Source: Ceratothoa steindachneri
Taxonomy: Eukaryota > Arthropoda > Malacostraca > Isopoda > Cymothoidae
Direction of reading: 5' to 3'
Assembly: GCA_963969495.1 (NCBI GenBank)
Contig: OZ018321.1
Coordinates: 72,418,786-72,482,785, forward strand
Length of the DNA stretch: 64,000 nucleotides
In this document: positions 45,701 to 58,231 of the stretch, one piece after another
Layout of the letters: the number at the start of each line of letters is the position of its first letter
Position numbering within the stretch: position 1 is the stretch's first letter
The notes under the pieces: model-generated
The model's input: only the letters and a program-made list of their open reading frames with translations
Database searches by the model: none
Told to the model about the DNA's origin: nothing
Position numbers and translations under genes: made by a program

Positions 45701-47450
45701 GAATTATTATGAAACATATTGCTCTAGAGAGAAATGGATGAAAGCATAAATCAGGCACAAGCATTTTATTATAGAAGTTTGGTCATTATTTGGAGGCGGT
45801 TTCTCTTTCCAGCTTCAATACCGAACCAAGTTGTGCGTCGATAGGTTTTAATCTCAAATTCTTGATTGGTTGATACCTTTTCAATATTGCTTTCATAATA
45901 GAAAGAAAATGGTCGATTTGAATGGTGATAGGTATATAATTTAATTAACTTGCTTCTGTCGTATTACGATGATTTTGTACAGAGATTTTGCGGAGGCTAT
46001 AATGAAAAAATTCAGGTAAAATGCGACAATAAACCAGAACGAGGTGAACATGATTAAGAAAAAAAATTCCTGCTTAAAGCCAAACTCAACCCATAAGTTT
46101 GGAAAGGAAGCGCAGACTTGAAGCTGCAGGAACAAAGAGTACAAAAGAAGACAATTGGTTTATATCTTAGGTAAAGTTATAGCTCCTCACAGGAATGGGG
46201 GTAAAGCCCCTAAGAATAGAACCATTTGGCAAGTAGAGTCATATTTCAGATTTAATAAGGTTACCGAGACAAAGTCTCAAGATCTACAATACAACCCCTC
46301 CAATGGAGACCGTTTAACACTTAAAACTAAACATTCCTTGCAGAGACTGAGACAAAAGTTATTAAATAGGCCACTAAATGGCAGTTAAATGTTATTTTGT
46401 GATTGTATGCCATCTCGAGGTAATGTAGTTAGTCCGTCTGTAATTGAAATAGGAATATCAAATGAACGACAAAATTTTATAACAATCGAGTCATTTGAAA
46501 AGAGACAGGCACTCCATTTTGAAAATGCTCAGTATGTTGAAACATATGATTAACGTTTTTAAGAAGACAAGATAATGCTTGGACATGTTAAAAATTTGCT
46601 ATTTACAGTATGTCTCAAAATATGTTTTTGTTTCTGTATAAATCCTTTGTTTACTAGTATGTTGAATACGCTGCCACACCGGGAGTTAGTTCCATGTGTA
46701 GCATGTTACACATATTGTCTGGAGTAGCTGCACATCCATCCGACGCGAAAAAAAATTAGGGAAGACCTTTAACTGGTTGACATGAACTCTCTGCCAGTGC
46801 CACTCATCAGAGAAGCAGTGTATATCGTGAGGCCCGAAAGGCTGGCGGATGAGGCAGGTGTCAGACATGGTGTGTGCTGGGTCGTCAACCCTGCTCACCT
46901 TCTTCCAGTACACATAAAAAGGGAACAAGTTCGGCACCATCCTTTATGATCAAATCTCTAACTCGCAGGCCGATTATGTGTAAATGATCACATTCTGGAA
47001 GTTTATGATTCTACAGGTATTTCTTCTCTTCTAAACTTTTATCATGATTACAATTGAAAGAAATAGTGGGCAACAGCAAGCGCATGGAGATCCACCCAAA
47101 GCATGCTCTCATCCTCTCTAATTGTAGGGGAGGTAGACGTAAAACAAGATACAAATGCCATCGGTGGAGGGACTTCCCAATCGCCATCCCATCCCCATGT
47201 GACCAAGATTATTCCTCTTGCCATTTTGAGAACCTCCTTTGGGTAGCTTCATCTCAAAAAGGAAAGTGCTTCCCTATAGTTTTCAGTTGCTACGGCAAAA
47301 TTTTAGTGGAGACGGCGCTTCTCCAGTTTACCCGAAGTCTGTGAAAGTTGCTCCAAAGCCGTATTAGAGAAGCCCTATCATTTATGGTCAAGTGCGTATA
47401 ATTTCTTCACCCTCCTTCTTCCAATCCATGTGGTGCCTAACTCTTGTAGA
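42778..47450. other. No recognisable gene
   Basis: AT-rich sequence with short frames only. The minus-strand frame at 46686-46940 and the plus-strand frame at 47054-47344 have no recognisable domains; the latter could be a scrap of LINE ORF1 given the LINE downstream, but this is a guess. A perfect 28-bp palindrome lies at 45028-45055. Confidence 0.4.
45028..45055. repeat. 28-bp perfect palindrome
   Basis: ATTTAATTGAATAT followed directly by its reverse complement, with no loop. AT-rich. Confidence 0.85.
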
Positions 47451-48109
47451 AGAAAATCCTGGCCGTTCAGGCTGTGGATCATCTCTCATTTCGCGAAGCT
47501 AAGTACTTGGTCGCGGCGCGCACAGGTTGCTTGGGACGTCTTATGCGTTAATTTAAAAAACACCCTCTACTCCTAGCTTCTCCAAGCCTATATCATTTCT
47601 ACGGGTTCTAGCCCCATACCCGCTTACTGGGCGCTGCCCTGCTAAAGCTAGCTGCACAAAGGGCTCACACCCATCGTCGGCTATAATTAAGGCCGCCTTC
47701 TCCCAGTGTGACCATTTCCCGTAAAACAAAACGACTACGCGCCTCCACTAAGTCGTTAGACTCACAGGAGGAAACATCAATAAAGCTGGTCGTAAGGCCG
47801 TCTTCTGGGGTTCCTCACGCTGCTCCCTGAAAGGGGACAGCATCAAACAAGCTTCGGCTCCTATAACCCAACTCAGCTGCCCGGCAAACCAAAGCTTGCA
47901 AAGTGAAGGGAGGAAATGACTCGGATATTTCAGCCCAATCCCTCTCAGTAAGTCCTAGAATGAGACATTGCCTTCAAATCCTTGATCGTCTAACAACGCC
48001 TGGAGTTCTGCCTCTGGAAAACGCACGGCCATTCCCGTGATGGTCTTGTATTCGTAGATGGTTCCAGCATTTCAGAGCTAGAGTTCGAGGCAATATTCTT
48101 TTAATTGAA

Positions 48110-50497
48110 GTGCCACGTACGCCGGGCCAACTGGGAGAAGCTACGGAGGCTCATCTCCTCCTGTTTCTTATTAGATATTTTGTGCAGGAGTGTATGCTAG
48201 TTTCGTGCTCTCTGCCCACCCTCCCGCGGTATAAGGGTTTTGCGACCCCACCAACAATGAATGTAGGCTGGGTTGGGAGATGCGCGATTTACGCTTGCCA
48301 AGATATCTCCGTTCTAATATTTGCTATAGATGCCTCTTTTCAGGCATCGGTAGGGCATCCGCACCAGAATATTGTTATCTCTGCTTACATTCCACCCCCA
48401 GACGGCTTCGTCGCTCGGGAATTCTGCCGCGTCTTTCTACTGCTCAGGGATTTGAAAGGTAAACACCTTATCTGGGGAGAATACTCTATAAATCCTTGGG
48501 GTCTGGTCCTTACCGACCTGATCGACGAGTTCGAGATAGGTGTCCTAATTTCCTAAATGCGGACAAGTTTACGCATTACTGTCTGAGATTCGATTCATTC
48601 TCTTGACTTGATCTATTCCTGTTCTCTTGGATGCACAGTCTGATTTTAAGTAGGAGATAGTCAATGGCCTGCATTATAGACAATTTTCTATAATACAGGC
48701 GTTTTCTGGGCCGCTTTACGACTGAATAACTGCTTCAGTCGTGCTTAGCACGGGCGCGGTGGTCCGCCTTTCAGGAAATCACGATTTCTCTGTCTTAATC
48801 AATGAGTTTAGGTTGGTGACTTTTTCTCCAGCAACCTTATCGCCGTGGGTATAACTACTATTTCTAGTTATCTTATCGTTTTGCACGTCGTTCGTTTCCA
48901 TGGTGGTCGGCCTAGTGTGTGATGGCCCTCATGTAGAAGCGATATGTTCACATGCGCTATAAGCGCCACCCGAACGACTCCACTGTCGGCTAGGTTCTGT
49001 TATATTTAGAAGCAAGCAAGACGCATAGGTGTGGAAGCGATTGTAAAGGATTCGGGAAAAGTTATCAAAGGACCGCAATCCCGTTCTACAGTAGAATAAC
49101 AACATTATTGGACCCCGCGACTATTGCGGATTCCTTCGCGAACTTTTTCTTTACATTATCTAGCCGTGATACTGCACCAGCAGCATTTAATGCACCTTGT
49201 GATTTCGGTAAGTGTAGCCAACTAGATTTTACCGCCAGATGAGGAAAACACTCCACCAACAGATTTAGCTTGATTGAGTTGCGTTTTCTTCTCTCTTCTT
49301 GCTTGGACAACACCCCTGGTCCGGATGATGTTCCCTATGCCATGCTTTGAAATCTAAGAGAGCCTGGCATGGCCTTTCTGCTAGATTTATTTATAAGATC
49401 TCGACAGAGAGTATCCTGTCAGACTCAAGCCAAATTGCTACCTTGTTCGATTTTTGCAAACTGGGGATAGATAACTCTGCCCCGGCTTGTTTCTGCCCAA
49501 ATTCTCTAAATTTCTGCGTGTTAGTGAAATTAATTAATCTTACATTAGGCTCATTCATGGAAAGCGGATGCCACCTCTTTATTGTACAGTGCGGCATCCG
49601 CAATTTTAAATCCACGTGGGATTCTCTGTTGTGACTGGAAAATGATGTATGCGATGCCTTCCTTCGTACAAAGCACTACGCTACGGTGTTTTTCAAACTG
49701 GAAAAGGCCTATTATACCGCATGGCGATACGGTAATATGGAAACTTTCCACACAATGGGAGCGAGGGGAAAGTATTCAGTCTCTTTTAAAATTTCTGTAA
49801 GATCGTTCAATCCGAGAAGAATTCGATGCAACCCTAAACGGCCAAATGGAACAGGAAGAGGCTGTCCCGTAGGGAAATGTTCTGTGTCATAAGGCCGACC
49901 AAATTGAAATACACCGCTATGGACGGGAGATAACGCATCGTGCCACCTTTGCAGAGCTGATTGTGATCTTTAGCGACTTACAAAGCTCCCTGAGTGCTCT
50001 CGAGGCATTATAAATTCCATATCTCTTTGTTCTCGCTATTTTTTACGCCACAGTTATCCCGGGCCGCGCTGATGTCTCAATATCAATTTGTGTAATCATC
50101 GCACACGTTACCTATTCCGGTACCGCAATGAGCGTGGTTTGCTACCACTTGTCCCTCGCACTTATGACAATTTTGTACACACATACATGTGGACCCTGTG
50201 AGTTTTTGGAGGAAGTTGGCCGGCTCCTTTTAATTTGACTCTCTTGAGTGTTGTCGCATTTTCCTGCGTCAAAGGATGCCCGCCTCCCCCAAAGCCAAAA
50301 CGTGTTTTCTTGATTTTCTTGTTTCTTTTTACTTTTATTTTCTATTGTTTGCCTTTTTATGGTTTTGTTTTAGTGTGTTATTTGTGTTTTTTGCACGTTT
50401 GTTTGTTATTAATCTAACCTAGCCTTATGCATTGAAATAATTACGGGAACTTATGCTTAAGTAGGCAATCGCCAGGTGAGCAATAATAATAATAAAA
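48110..50497 (+). pseudogene. I/R1-group LINE, endonuclease and reverse transcriptase, decayed
   Basis: An endonuclease-like region (48110-48556) ends in ISAYIPPPDGF, HLIWGEYSINPWG (the GDFNAHHPLWG block, with Asp lost) and LIDEFEIGVL. The reverse transcriptase follows in shifting frames: ADSFANFFFTLSSRD near 49.12 kb, ELRFLLSSCLDNTPGPDDVPYAML near 49.28 kb, and LEKAYYTAWRYGNMETFHTMGARGK near 49.7 kb. The last corresponds to the LEKAYDTTWR-GIL block, its catalytic-site Asp now Tyr. The YxDD motif is not readable. The copy ends in an (AAT)n tail at 50481-50497; TAA/AAT-rich tails are typical of I-clade LINEs. Sequence from about 47.5 kb may be its ORF1 but is unreadable. Confidence 0.8.
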
Positions 50498-51428
50498 TAG
50501 AATACACTGTGCAAATTTTGGTTTCCTTAATTTAATAAAGAGATCGCGCTATTAGAGCAGGTGAAATGTAAGGTAGGTCAAGTTAATTTATTTACAAGCT
50601 TATAAATAAAGCGTAGGAAAATGACTAATCATTAGACCTATGTTCTTCAACTACACATTAGTGACTACCAGGCTAACGATATAAATGCAATAAATACAAG
50701 TACCAAGGAGAAATATTTATAGTTTAAAGCACTAAATGAACTCAAGCATGTACTTAAGTCGTTTAACACGATCTAAACTTAAAATTTCTTCACTCGTGTA
50801 ATCACGCAAGTGTAAAGTACCTTATTATGTGTTTACAATTCGACGAAAAGGGTACTTTGCAAGTGTAGATATTACAATAGAAATAACACTTGTGAACGTC
50901 AACTGAATGAAAGACAGCCCTAGCACTAAAGATAAAAAATAGTCTTCTGTGTTTAATAAGTCTTAGATAAAACATAAAGGCATTTTTAATCTTACCTTTG
51001 CAGTTTATATTTCAGAACAAACAGAAGATGGCTTATGCAAAGATATTTACTCTCCTTTCGTAGGTTACGATGCTACGTTCAAGGGATTGCAAAATTTCGT
51101 GAGTTTAACTAATAATCATAAGTTTATGAATAAAGGTACATTGATAAGTGTGTATGCTTATTCATACATCTGACACAAGAAAAGAAAAAGTAATGAAGTT
51201 TCTGAAAACGTGTATATAAGTGTGCTTCCGAAGTTTTCGATTTAATATTACAGTAAATGGCATTAAATATCGGAACAAATATAGAAAATGTGCAGCAGTA
51301 GCACTATAAAGAGAAAAATCCCTATTTCCTGTGTGGAAGTTTCTTAAATGCACGATAAAAATATGGATAATTTTGGATTGAAATAGATAGTAATAGAGCT
51401 ATCAATTTAGTCTATTTATTTTTGTTGG
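50498..51428. other. No recognisable gene
   Basis: AT-rich DNA between the LINE tail and the hAT element; no motif or repeat noted. Confidence 0.5.
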
Positions 51429-51436
51429 CATGGCCT
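51429..51436 (+). other. Candidate hAT target-site duplication, left copy
   Basis: CATGGCCT here versus CTTGACCT at 56650-56657 (6 of 8 identical) at the ends of the ZMYM1-type hAT element. Confidence 0.5.
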
Positions 51437-51728
51437 CAGGGCCGAATTAAGATCCTTAGAGGCCTTGAGCACTAAAATTTTGGTCACCCCCATACATTTT
51501 AAATTTGAAATATAAACAATAATAAACCAAAAAATATGGTTTTATTTATTGAAAATTTGAAATTAAACAAAATTTACAGTAAGAAGGAAAATAATATTGA
51601 TATCTGTATGGTTCCATTTTATTTATAGTTGAATAATTTTCTCCTACCTTTATCCTTTGCAAAGTCTTTCATCGAATGCTCATAATGAATCTTACGTAAG
51701 ACATCTGCTTTTATACATAATAGAGATA

Positions 51729-52659
51729 CGAGAGGCGGTCAATAAGTTTTGCGAATCGGTAGGGGCAAAACAGAGAAAGGGAGATGGCTCTCTGTTGGGG
51801 TGTTAGGACAAGTTATGACAAGTCAGGACCTGAAGCCAAATGCTCCTGCCTCGTCTATTTAAGAAGCAGTAGCTGATCGCACATCCTCAGCCACAAATTT
51901 TCAACAATGGAGAAGGTTGAGCACTGCGCAGTGATCAAATATTTGACCAAGGAAGGCAAGAATGCAAAAGAGATCAATGAACGCATGGTTGCGGTGTACT
52001 CCAACACCGCCCCGTCCTATGCAACCATTGCTCGCTGAAATAGGGAGTTCCGCCATGGTGGTGAGTCCCTTAAAGATGACCCCCATCCAGGATGCCCGTC
52101 AGACGTGACCAACGAGGACAATGTGGCCCGTGTGGAAAGGATGATCCTCGAAAATCGACGGGTGAAAGTTGAAGAAATCGAGCGAAACTTGAAATATCAC
52201 ATTGAGGTATTATCAACATAATTCACGACAATTTGACTATGACCAGGGTCTGTGCCCGTTGGGTCCCTAAAAACCTCACGCCCCATGATCGACTTCAACG
52301 TCGTCAAAGTTTACAAAGCCAGAGTTGCACAAGCTGCCCTGTGCGAGTGCGGATTCGAGGAGCTCAACCATCCCCCCTACAGTCCAGATCTGACCCCTAG
52401 CGACTACTTTTTATTCCGCCAGCTCAAGGTTGCACTGCGTGGATGTCAGTTTGGGGATGATGAAGATGTCCAGCTCGCCGTCCAGGAGTGGATTGAACAG
52501 CAGTCGGGAGATTTCTGGTTGTCGGGAATTCGAAGCCTCAGGGACAAGTGGCGCAAGTGCATTGAAGTGGAACGTAGTTATGTTAAAAAACAATAAAACA
52601 CTTTTCCTCATCTCTCGTTTCCTTATATTCGAATTGCAAAACTTATTGACCGCCCCTCG
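51729..52659 (+). mobile_element. mariner deletion derivative inside the hAT gene
   Basis: TIRs CGAGAGGCGGTCAATAAGTT and, reverse-complemented, CGAGGGGCGGTCAATAAGTT (19 of 20 identical) with TA on both sides. Excising it with one TA joins the hAT reading GGTAGGCTGGATGTCTTA to TCTCTATTATGTATAAAAGC in one frame, so the target was a TA inside the transposase C-terminus. At 931 bp it is about 0.35-0.4 kb shorter than a full mariner. Confidence 0.95.
51907..52596 (+). pseudogene. mariner transposase with internal deletion
   Basis: The N-terminus MEKVEHCAVIKYLTKEGKN, with AKEINERMVAVYSN and PSYATIAR, is the helix-turn-helix region of a mariner enzyme. A stop follows ATIAR. CARWVPKNLTPHDRLQRRQS (WVPHEL block) runs directly, at about 52309, into KARVAQAALCECGFEELNHP, which normally lies after the second catalytic Asp. 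The segment carrying the first two catalytic Asp (roughly 125-130 codons) is therefore deleted. The third Asp remains in YSPDLTPSDYFLF. The end VERSYVKKQ is in place. Confidence 0.92.
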
Positions 52660-55600
52660 TAAGACATCCAGCCTACCTTGTTGCATAGTTGTTGTGGGAG
52701 ATTTTTAATATATTTTAAACAAGAAAATGAACACTCAACTGAGTAATTTGTGGCCATTAATGTTAAAAAATATACGGAAGGCAAAGTTAACATTTGAAAA
52801 GGCACCTTCAATATTGTCTTCTACAAGTACTTTTAAAATTCAGCAGGACTGAATCTTGTTTTAAAATTTCCTGTTGCACTGAACTTATGGCGCACATATA
52901 AATGATACTGCTGAAGCTCAACTGAGAAATTACTGTTGATGTCCTCTGGGTAAGCATCAATCAGCTTTTAACAGAACTGAGAATACCTGTCAATGTTAGT
53001 AGGGGATGAAGTGACATTATATAGCAAATCACTTAGAAAAGAAAAATCTTTCTGCTTTTTCTTTGTGTATCTCTCCTCTTCTTTTGATCTCAGTTGAAAG
53101 TTTATCAACAATTGTGTAAAAGGTGGTGATACGAAATTTATTTCCGTTATTCAGTTATACTTCTGGTGTATCTCCTTCGTTGAGTACCTTTTTTCTGATA
53201 CGTTTGCGAGTTGTATCTGCCTTGTAATCAACATCTAGTAACAGTACCTCTCCTTCTTTTCCATATTTTTTTAATTCATCTTGTGAAGTGCAAAGTTGTT
53301 CAGCTAATGATACATACAGCTCAGCACATGTTTTTAACTTCACATTCTCATTTTGTAGAACTTTATTACTCTGTGAAAATTCTTCAGTCTTATTAAAAAA
53401 ATTCAACCTTAAAATGAATTCTAGCTTATGTATCTTATCTGCAATATTATTTGTTTCTATTCTAGCATCTTCCATATGTAACTGGTCATTGGCTATATAT
53501 TCTAATGCTTCTAAAATTTCAAGTAACGATTTCAAAATTAATGCGTTGCGATCGCATGTACCTCCCATCTTGTATCAAAGAGGGCTTTCAAGACACTTTC
53601 CTTTTTAATACGATCTTTAAGAATATTCCACCGGCTGGTTGAACCTGAAAAAAAGTATAGAGTAATTTCACTGTGAAGAAGAAATTAACAACCTCTTGAC
53701 AGCAGTAAACAGCAGTTCGGCCAACAAGATTTAGTGAATGAGCTGCGCAGGGTACATACATACGAGTATATAGAAAATTTGTTTGTTTTTAAAGTTTTGA
53801 AAAATTTAGCCTACAAGTTACACATAATCCCTGTAACACCTGGTTTGCCATTTTCTCTCTGCTTGGCTCTCTATTTCCCTAAAGATTAAAAAGCGTCCAA
53901 TAGGTTCTCCATCTTTTAAGTACCTAAGTACAACACTTAAGTGATCGCTATGTGATAAATCTGGTGTTGAATCAAATGGACAACCTAAAATAACCAGAAG
54001 ATTTAACTTCTTCAATAATCAACGCCTGAACCTTTTGTGCCATTAGTTGAATGTGTTCCTCGCAGGTGGTTTTTTGACAGGTAAGAAGGATTTCCTTTTC
54101 CAGAATTTCCATATTTCGTAATGTGGCCAGCTAAAAATCGATCAAACTGGCTTATGAGTTCATGTAGTGATAAAAAAATTCCATTTTGTAATAATCCAAA
54201 CCTATCTTCTGCTCCTCGAAAAGCCAAGCTACGTTCAACTAACGTACAAATCACAGCTATGACACGCCTCAAGACATGTTGCCACTACTCACACTCTTCC
54301 TGACTTTGTTTCTCCAACTGTGATTTCAACCCCGCACTTTGTCTGCGAGTCAAATATGTTAGCAATGAGTCTATGTGTGTAGTGCTTTTATCATGCTTAT
54401 CAATTACAATAGTATTTCGTCAGTCACTGAAACATTCTCTTGTAACAAACTTTAGAAATTTTTCTGAACAAATAATTTATAAAGAAAAAAAATAAACTGA
54501 TCCCTTGATGGTGGATGCAGTAACCACTCTATTGTATTTCTCACCAGTGGGGCACACCATTTCCCTACACGATAAATAACATTCAAAATGATGCACAGAG
54601 AGATTCCGTCATATGTAATAAGATCAACTGTCAGCTCGAGAAGAGGAAGCGCAGGCCAAAAGTAGACCACGACATTAGTAGGCCAGCATTTTATTTTCCT
54701 AAGGGAAATCAACCGATCCTCTTACCCAGCCTAGAACGCCAAAATCAAACGAGAAGATACTCATCCGCAAATGGAGTCAGCCCAAAGTTAGCGCCCAGTA
54801 ACCAATTACCCCCAAACGCCCTACATTTCATGGGATAAACATGTACCTCATAACCGAGCCTTCAATCGTCTATAAGTGGTAACACGATACACCGTAAGAA
54901 AATAACCCCTTTAACACAGTTATAAATTTACAGGCAAAGTGAGATCAGTTATGGTAATGTGCTAGATGAGCCTGCTTGTGACACCTGATATTTTGTCTTT
55001 AAGTGATCAAAGTGGTATTTACTGTATTTGTGTCCACTGTTGATGACCGGGATTGATTTTGACCCGGAATCTGTATATCATGTTGTGAAACTTGCGTGAA
55101 GAAATCAGTCAGCTTTGCAGTCTTGCGCTCTAATTCCAAAATTTTGTTTCTTGTTTGATAGTTTTCGTTTTTTTGCTCCATTTAACTGAATCTGTTTTAT
55201 CTTGGTTCTTGAGGTTTTTTGAATTCCGAAATAAAAAGATTATTTTGTTTTAATTATTATGCTGCAATCAAAACAGCTACATATATCCTAGACAGAACAA
55301 TACGAACAATTTTAATCCTAGCTTACTGTTGAATCTTGTTCTTTAATTAATAAAGACAGATTTTGTTTCAGAATAATCGTTTCCTACTCTACAAACTGTA
55401 TAGAGAAAATAAAGATATCACTTATAATTTTTGAGTAAAAAAACATCAAACACAAAAAATTGTAGTTTTTGTCATATTTTCCTAAATCTTTCCAAAAAAT
55501 ACTATGAAAAATATAGGTGATATCTTAAGGAAAATGTTAAATTTGGTAGGACTTGAAAAGAAAAATCGAATGCATTTTGACTCATTGCTCTCCGACGAAA

Positions 55601-56657
55601 ATTGACGGAGCTGTAGCGATTTGAATATACCCCTTAAAGTCGGGGGAGGGGTTATTTTTTCAGGATATTTCGTTTTCTATCGCAAAAGCGGAAAAATTCA
55701 CAGGAAATTTTTTTTTTTTTTTAAATTTTCTATAATGTAGCAATTTTAGCAGTCTATCTTAAAAAAAGTTATTAAGCAAGGCGAACTTCCCTAAGGCTCT
55801 CCTAAATTTTCTTTTTCTCTTTTTTTCAAATTTTGATATATTTAAGGCGCTAAAACCCGAAAGTATTGGTCATATGAGGAATGATTCAGAATGAGTTCGA
55901 TTCTTCTTTTCAAGCTCTAACTTTGGAGAAAAAAAAATTCAAACACAAAAATCGTTATTTTTTGGTGATTTTGAAAAACCTTAAATAAAAGTTTAGGTTT
56001 TAGCTTTGTCTATGTAATTTTAACTTGCAGACTAGGGAAAAATGGTAAAATACACCTTAAAATGCCGTTTTGTCGTGATTTGAATACAATTTTCTATATG
56101 TGTATATAAAATTAATTAATCTACTCGTAGCTATAATAATAATAAAGTTAGCACTTTTACCGAAACCATCACTTTAAAAAAAATATCCATATTAAAATCA
56201 TTCTAATTATATAAAACGTACTTACATTTTAATAGATTAAACAACCAGAGCTGAGTGTGCTATTAGAATAGTCATTAAGCAACTTCAAAGCAAGAATGAG
56301 GTAATGAATGCATATAGAATTAACACCGGTGACACATGGCAACTAAACTAAGAATTTACCACCCGTCACTTGTGAGGTTTCAAACGCGCACTAGACTTGT
56401 TCAAAACTTTTCTAACTTCTAATCTGCGAGCACAGTGTACTTTACTTTGCAGGATAAACATGACACAGGAGAGAACACTCAGCAAATAAAACTTATTCAC
56501 TTTTCCTAAAATTTTGAAAATGGCTATAAATTTAATTAATTTAATAATTTAAATGGTAAGTTCAGCCATAAAAAATTTCTGAGGTGCCCTTCCTTACCTT
56601 GATGCCTTAAGCACGTGCTTATTTTACTTACATAGTTAATACACTACTGCTTGACCT

Positions 56658-57602
56658 GGATGGAACCAAGGTTCTTTGATGCTATTCTTGTTAAGGTTTT
56701 TCATTTTTCTTTTTCCTCCTAACACCAATTTAAAACCTTATTTCGCCCATAATTTCCTTAAATCTTTCATTCACTAAAGTAATTACCAATAACTTTGAAT
56801 TTAAGTGGTAAAAATCCTGAAATAAATAATATTTATCAGTTATCTTACAGTGTACAAATCCATGGTATCGGATTGGTATAACAATGGGTATTTAGCTTAA
56901 ACTGGATCGGGAGAGACTCTTCGGAAGAAACTGTTTACGATGATTAGATAACTACTTCAATCACTAACATTTTGCCACTCAAACCCATGTACATAAGATT
57001 TAGTCGGGAATGGCAAAGTTTAGGATCATCTCTAGAAAAGATTTACATGCTACTTTGCACTCAACAATAATGGGTGGAAAGGTGCGTGAAAGGTTAAAAA
57101 AATATATATATATAAATTACAGTAGGCGGTAGTCAAACGTAATACTAGTCTGATAATCTTTCCTTGCTCCTAAAAGGGACCAAATATCACATTTGTATGT
57201 GTTGCAAATATAACAACTGTCACCGCTAAGAAACTTATCATATGAATAAATAAGAAACATTCTGGGCCAGAATCAGATATTAAATATCAGCAAAGTACCA
57301 AACTAAACATACACTTTTGAAAAAATATAATTCGACAAAATCCTCTCTAGTTTACCCTTCAACTCCTGAGAGAGAGCGTAAATTGGACTCTAAGTTGGTA
57401 AGAGGCTTTGTTCCCCGGCGATTAGATGCCTTAAAAATAGAAACGAACGAGCAGCTTATTCAATTCCTGCTTTGTTTGAAGAATGTGCCATTTAGCACTG
57501 ACCAGAATAAAGCTCAGTCGTGCATCCTACTGCAAAAGTTTGCTTCAATTTGGCTCCCTTTTCTGTTATTTTTTTATATATGTATTTCCTTTGACTCTTT
57601 TG
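56658..57602. other. No recognisable gene
   Basis: AT-rich. A plus-strand frame starting at 57317 stays open for about 90 codons before running into the TA repeat; its non-repeat part (STPERERKLDSKLVRGFVPRRLDAL region) matches nothing I know. Confidence 0.4.
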
Positions 57603-57612
57603 CACACACACA

Positions 57613-57703
<91 letters not shown>
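57603..57703 (+). repeat. (CA)n-(TA)n microsatellite
   Basis: About 13 CA units followed by about 36 TA units. Tyr-Ile frames are artefacts. Confidence 0.97.
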
Positions 57704-57705
<2 letters not shown>

Positions 57706-57844
57706 GAAAAAACTTACAAAGTGGCACGTGAGGAAAGCAATAATATGAAAATTAACCCAAAGGAAAATGAAAAGATGAATCCAAGCAAGTTCATTTTCAA
57801 GAAATAGCATGAAAATGAAGAATACAACCTTTTATGTGGTACCC

Positions 57845-57935
57845 TATATAAGGTTGTCGATGAGTGTCGTGGTCATTTTAGCGAAGAGCGCTTGATGACA
57901 CAGGTTCAAATCCAACTCCTTTATTCATTTTCATA
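57845..57935 (+). repeat. tRNA-like/SINE-like segment
   Basis: GGTTCAAATCC (57903-57913) fits the polymerase III box B. A box-A-like TGGTCATTTTAGCG lies about 33 bp upstream with a poor match. It is followed by T-rich sequence. Possibly a third, diverged copy of the SINE-like repeats near 26.5 and 29.2 kb. Confidence 0.35.
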
Positions 57936-58074
57936 TAACGGTTAAAGTAGTTTCCTTATTTTTCGTTTCTATAATGCTCCCATTTTCTTTCTTAAGCTTT
58001 AATGGACCACGTAATTAATTTCCTTAGCGTTTTTCCGGGTTGTGTTACCAGTTTTCATTTCTTTGGGCCTTTAA

Positions 58075-58075
<1 letters not shown>

Positions 58076-58148
<73 letters not shown>
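58076..58148. repeat. (TA)n microsatellite
   Basis: About 35 TA units with one CATATA interruption at the start. Confidence 0.97.
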
Positions 58149-58151
<3 letters not shown>

Positions 58152-58193
58152 GTAAGAAGGACAAAACGAAGAAGGCGGGTCCGATCTTTAATT

Positions 58194-58231
58194 CCAACGT
58201 TTCAGGTTATTACAAAACCCATCTTCAGGAG
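58194..58231 (-). ncRNA. Hammerhead-like hairpin/GAAACG motif
   Basis: On the minus strand: CTCCTGAAGATG, a hairpin GGTT-TTGTAAT-AACC, then TGAAACGTTGG. The order and spacing parallel the motif at 26.11 kb, and both are preceded by TTTAGAATT and followed within 100 bp by (TA)n. The core reads CTGAAGA rather than CTGATGA, so this copy should be inactive. It probably marks the same kind of retroelement terminus. Confidence 0.35.

Larger units (their letters stand above)
51590..55181 (-). pseudogene. hAT transposase (ZMYM1-like), broken
   Basis: Minus-strand order: MEQKNENYQTRNKILELERK with KLTDFFTQ at 55181; a TTF-type zinc-finger region (GKWCAPLVRN, then FFLYKLFV, normally Cys-rich) at about 54.5 kb; RTLVERSLAFRGAEDRFG with FLAGHITKYGNSGKGNPSYL at 54.2 kb; DLSHSDHLSVVLRYLKDGEP at 53.9 kb; WNILKDRIKKESVLKALFDTRW near 53.6 kb; LEILEALEYIANDQ and RKRIRKKVLNEGDTPEV at 53.2-53.5 kb; and LTLMATNYSVECSF-CLKYIKN, the hAT dimerisation block, near 52.75 kb. 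The C-terminus QQGRLDVLSLLCIKADVLRK is split by the mariner and resumes at 51727. Many stops are present. Confidence 0.9.
51437..56649 (-). mobile_element. ZMYM1-type hAT transposon, interrupted
   Basis: The left end CAGGGCCGAATTAAGA and the reverse-complemented right end CAGTAGTGTATTAACTA share the CAG start and an ATTAA core, a weak but hAT-like terminal pair. Candidate 8-bp duplications flank it. The interior encodes a decayed ZMYM1/TTF-type hAT transposase on the minus strand. Length without the nested mariner is about 4.3 kb. Boundaries are less certain than the coding assignment. Confidence 0.65.

Noticed and set aside
46686..46940. Minus-strand 84-codon frame as a gene
   Set aside because: No recognisable motif, no homology sense and no supporting context.
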